NCBI GenBank assembly: GCA_900550035.1
Contig: URQS01000097.1
Span: 1-5,630, forward strand
Direction: 5' to 3'
Source: an uncultured Prevotella sp.
GTDB taxonomy: Bacteria > Bacteroidota > Bacteroidia > Bacteroidales > Bacteroidaceae
Length of the DNA: 5,630 nt
Below the pieces are notes generated by a model that ran no database searches, was not told the origin of the DNA, and worked only from the letters and a program-made list of their open reading frames with translations. Below are positions 5,580 through 5,630 of this stretch, piece by piece; position 1 is the first letter of the stretch; the number at the start of each line of letters is the position of its first letter. Made by a program: the position numbers and the translations under genes.

Positions 5580-5630
5580 AAGTCGTCCTTAAAAGTGTTG
5601 TTATTCGCAAAAAGTCGTCCTTAAAAGTGT
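5576..5630. repeat. Two-copy direct repeat, 23 bp with 32-bp period, cut by the window edge
   Basis: An identical 23-bp sequence with core AGTCGTCCTTAAAAGTGT occurs at 5576-5598 and 5608-5630, separated by nine bases (TGTTATTCG). The second copy runs into the window end, so the array may continue. Within each copy AAAAGT occurs twice, 13 bases apart. The array sits directly upstream of the ATPase promoter, so it could be an operator, a minisatellite, or part of a dispersed element. Confidence 0.8.

Noticed and set aside
5576..5630. CRISPR array at the right edge
   Set aside because: The interval between identical copies is only nine bases, too short for a spacer, and no cas gene is visible.

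Overview
The window looks like a chromosome segment from a Bacteroidales bacterium, most likely Prevotella-like (inference). The signs are a hybrid two-component system regulator (HTCS), a PDDEXK/Rpn-family nuclease and an AAA_14/DUF4143 ATPase, all of which are common in this order. Start codons lack Shine-Dalgarno sequences, and the promoters carry the Bacteroidetes TAnnTTTG -7 box. No species can be named from the sequence alone.

Layout: (1) Positions 1-41 hold what is probably the 3' end of a plus-strand gene. It is followed by a C-rich/G-rich intergenic element at 56-88, with a possible four-tetrad G-quadruplex on the minus strand and a hairpin. (2) A strong stem-loop at 130-172 terminates the minus-strand Rpn-type nuclease gene at 182-1045, which has a near-consensus promoter at 1071-1101. 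(3) The divergent intergenic region 1046-1432 is unusually structured. It has a terminator-like hairpin facing both ways, a lone minus-strand -7 box that could drive a short RNA ending at that hairpin, a 26-bp palindrome, and the -7 box of the next gene. (4) Positions 1433-4212 encode one HTCS: ribose-binding-protein-like periplasmic sensor, membrane helix, histidine kinase, receiver and AraC DNA-binding domain. A one-base frameshift near 3631, inside the receiver, splits it into two reading frames. (5) The minus-strand ATPase at 4203-5516 converges on the HTCS and overlaps its 3' end by 10 bp. (6) The right edge has two copies of a 23-bp direct repeat with a 32-bp period, directly upstream of the ATPase promoter.

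The genes do not form an obvious operon. The HTCS would normally sense a sugar and switch on a neighbouring polysaccharide utilisation locus, but no susC/susD or enzyme gene is visible here. Its two complete neighbours are accessory-type genes that are visibly more A/T-rich. As written, the HTCS cannot pass phosphate to its own DNA-binding domain, so it is either a recent pseudogene or a base-call error. I see no convincing evidence for a wholly new system. The best leads are the frameshifted regulator, the palindrome upstream of it, the possible small RNA, the G-quadruplex motif and the edge repeats.
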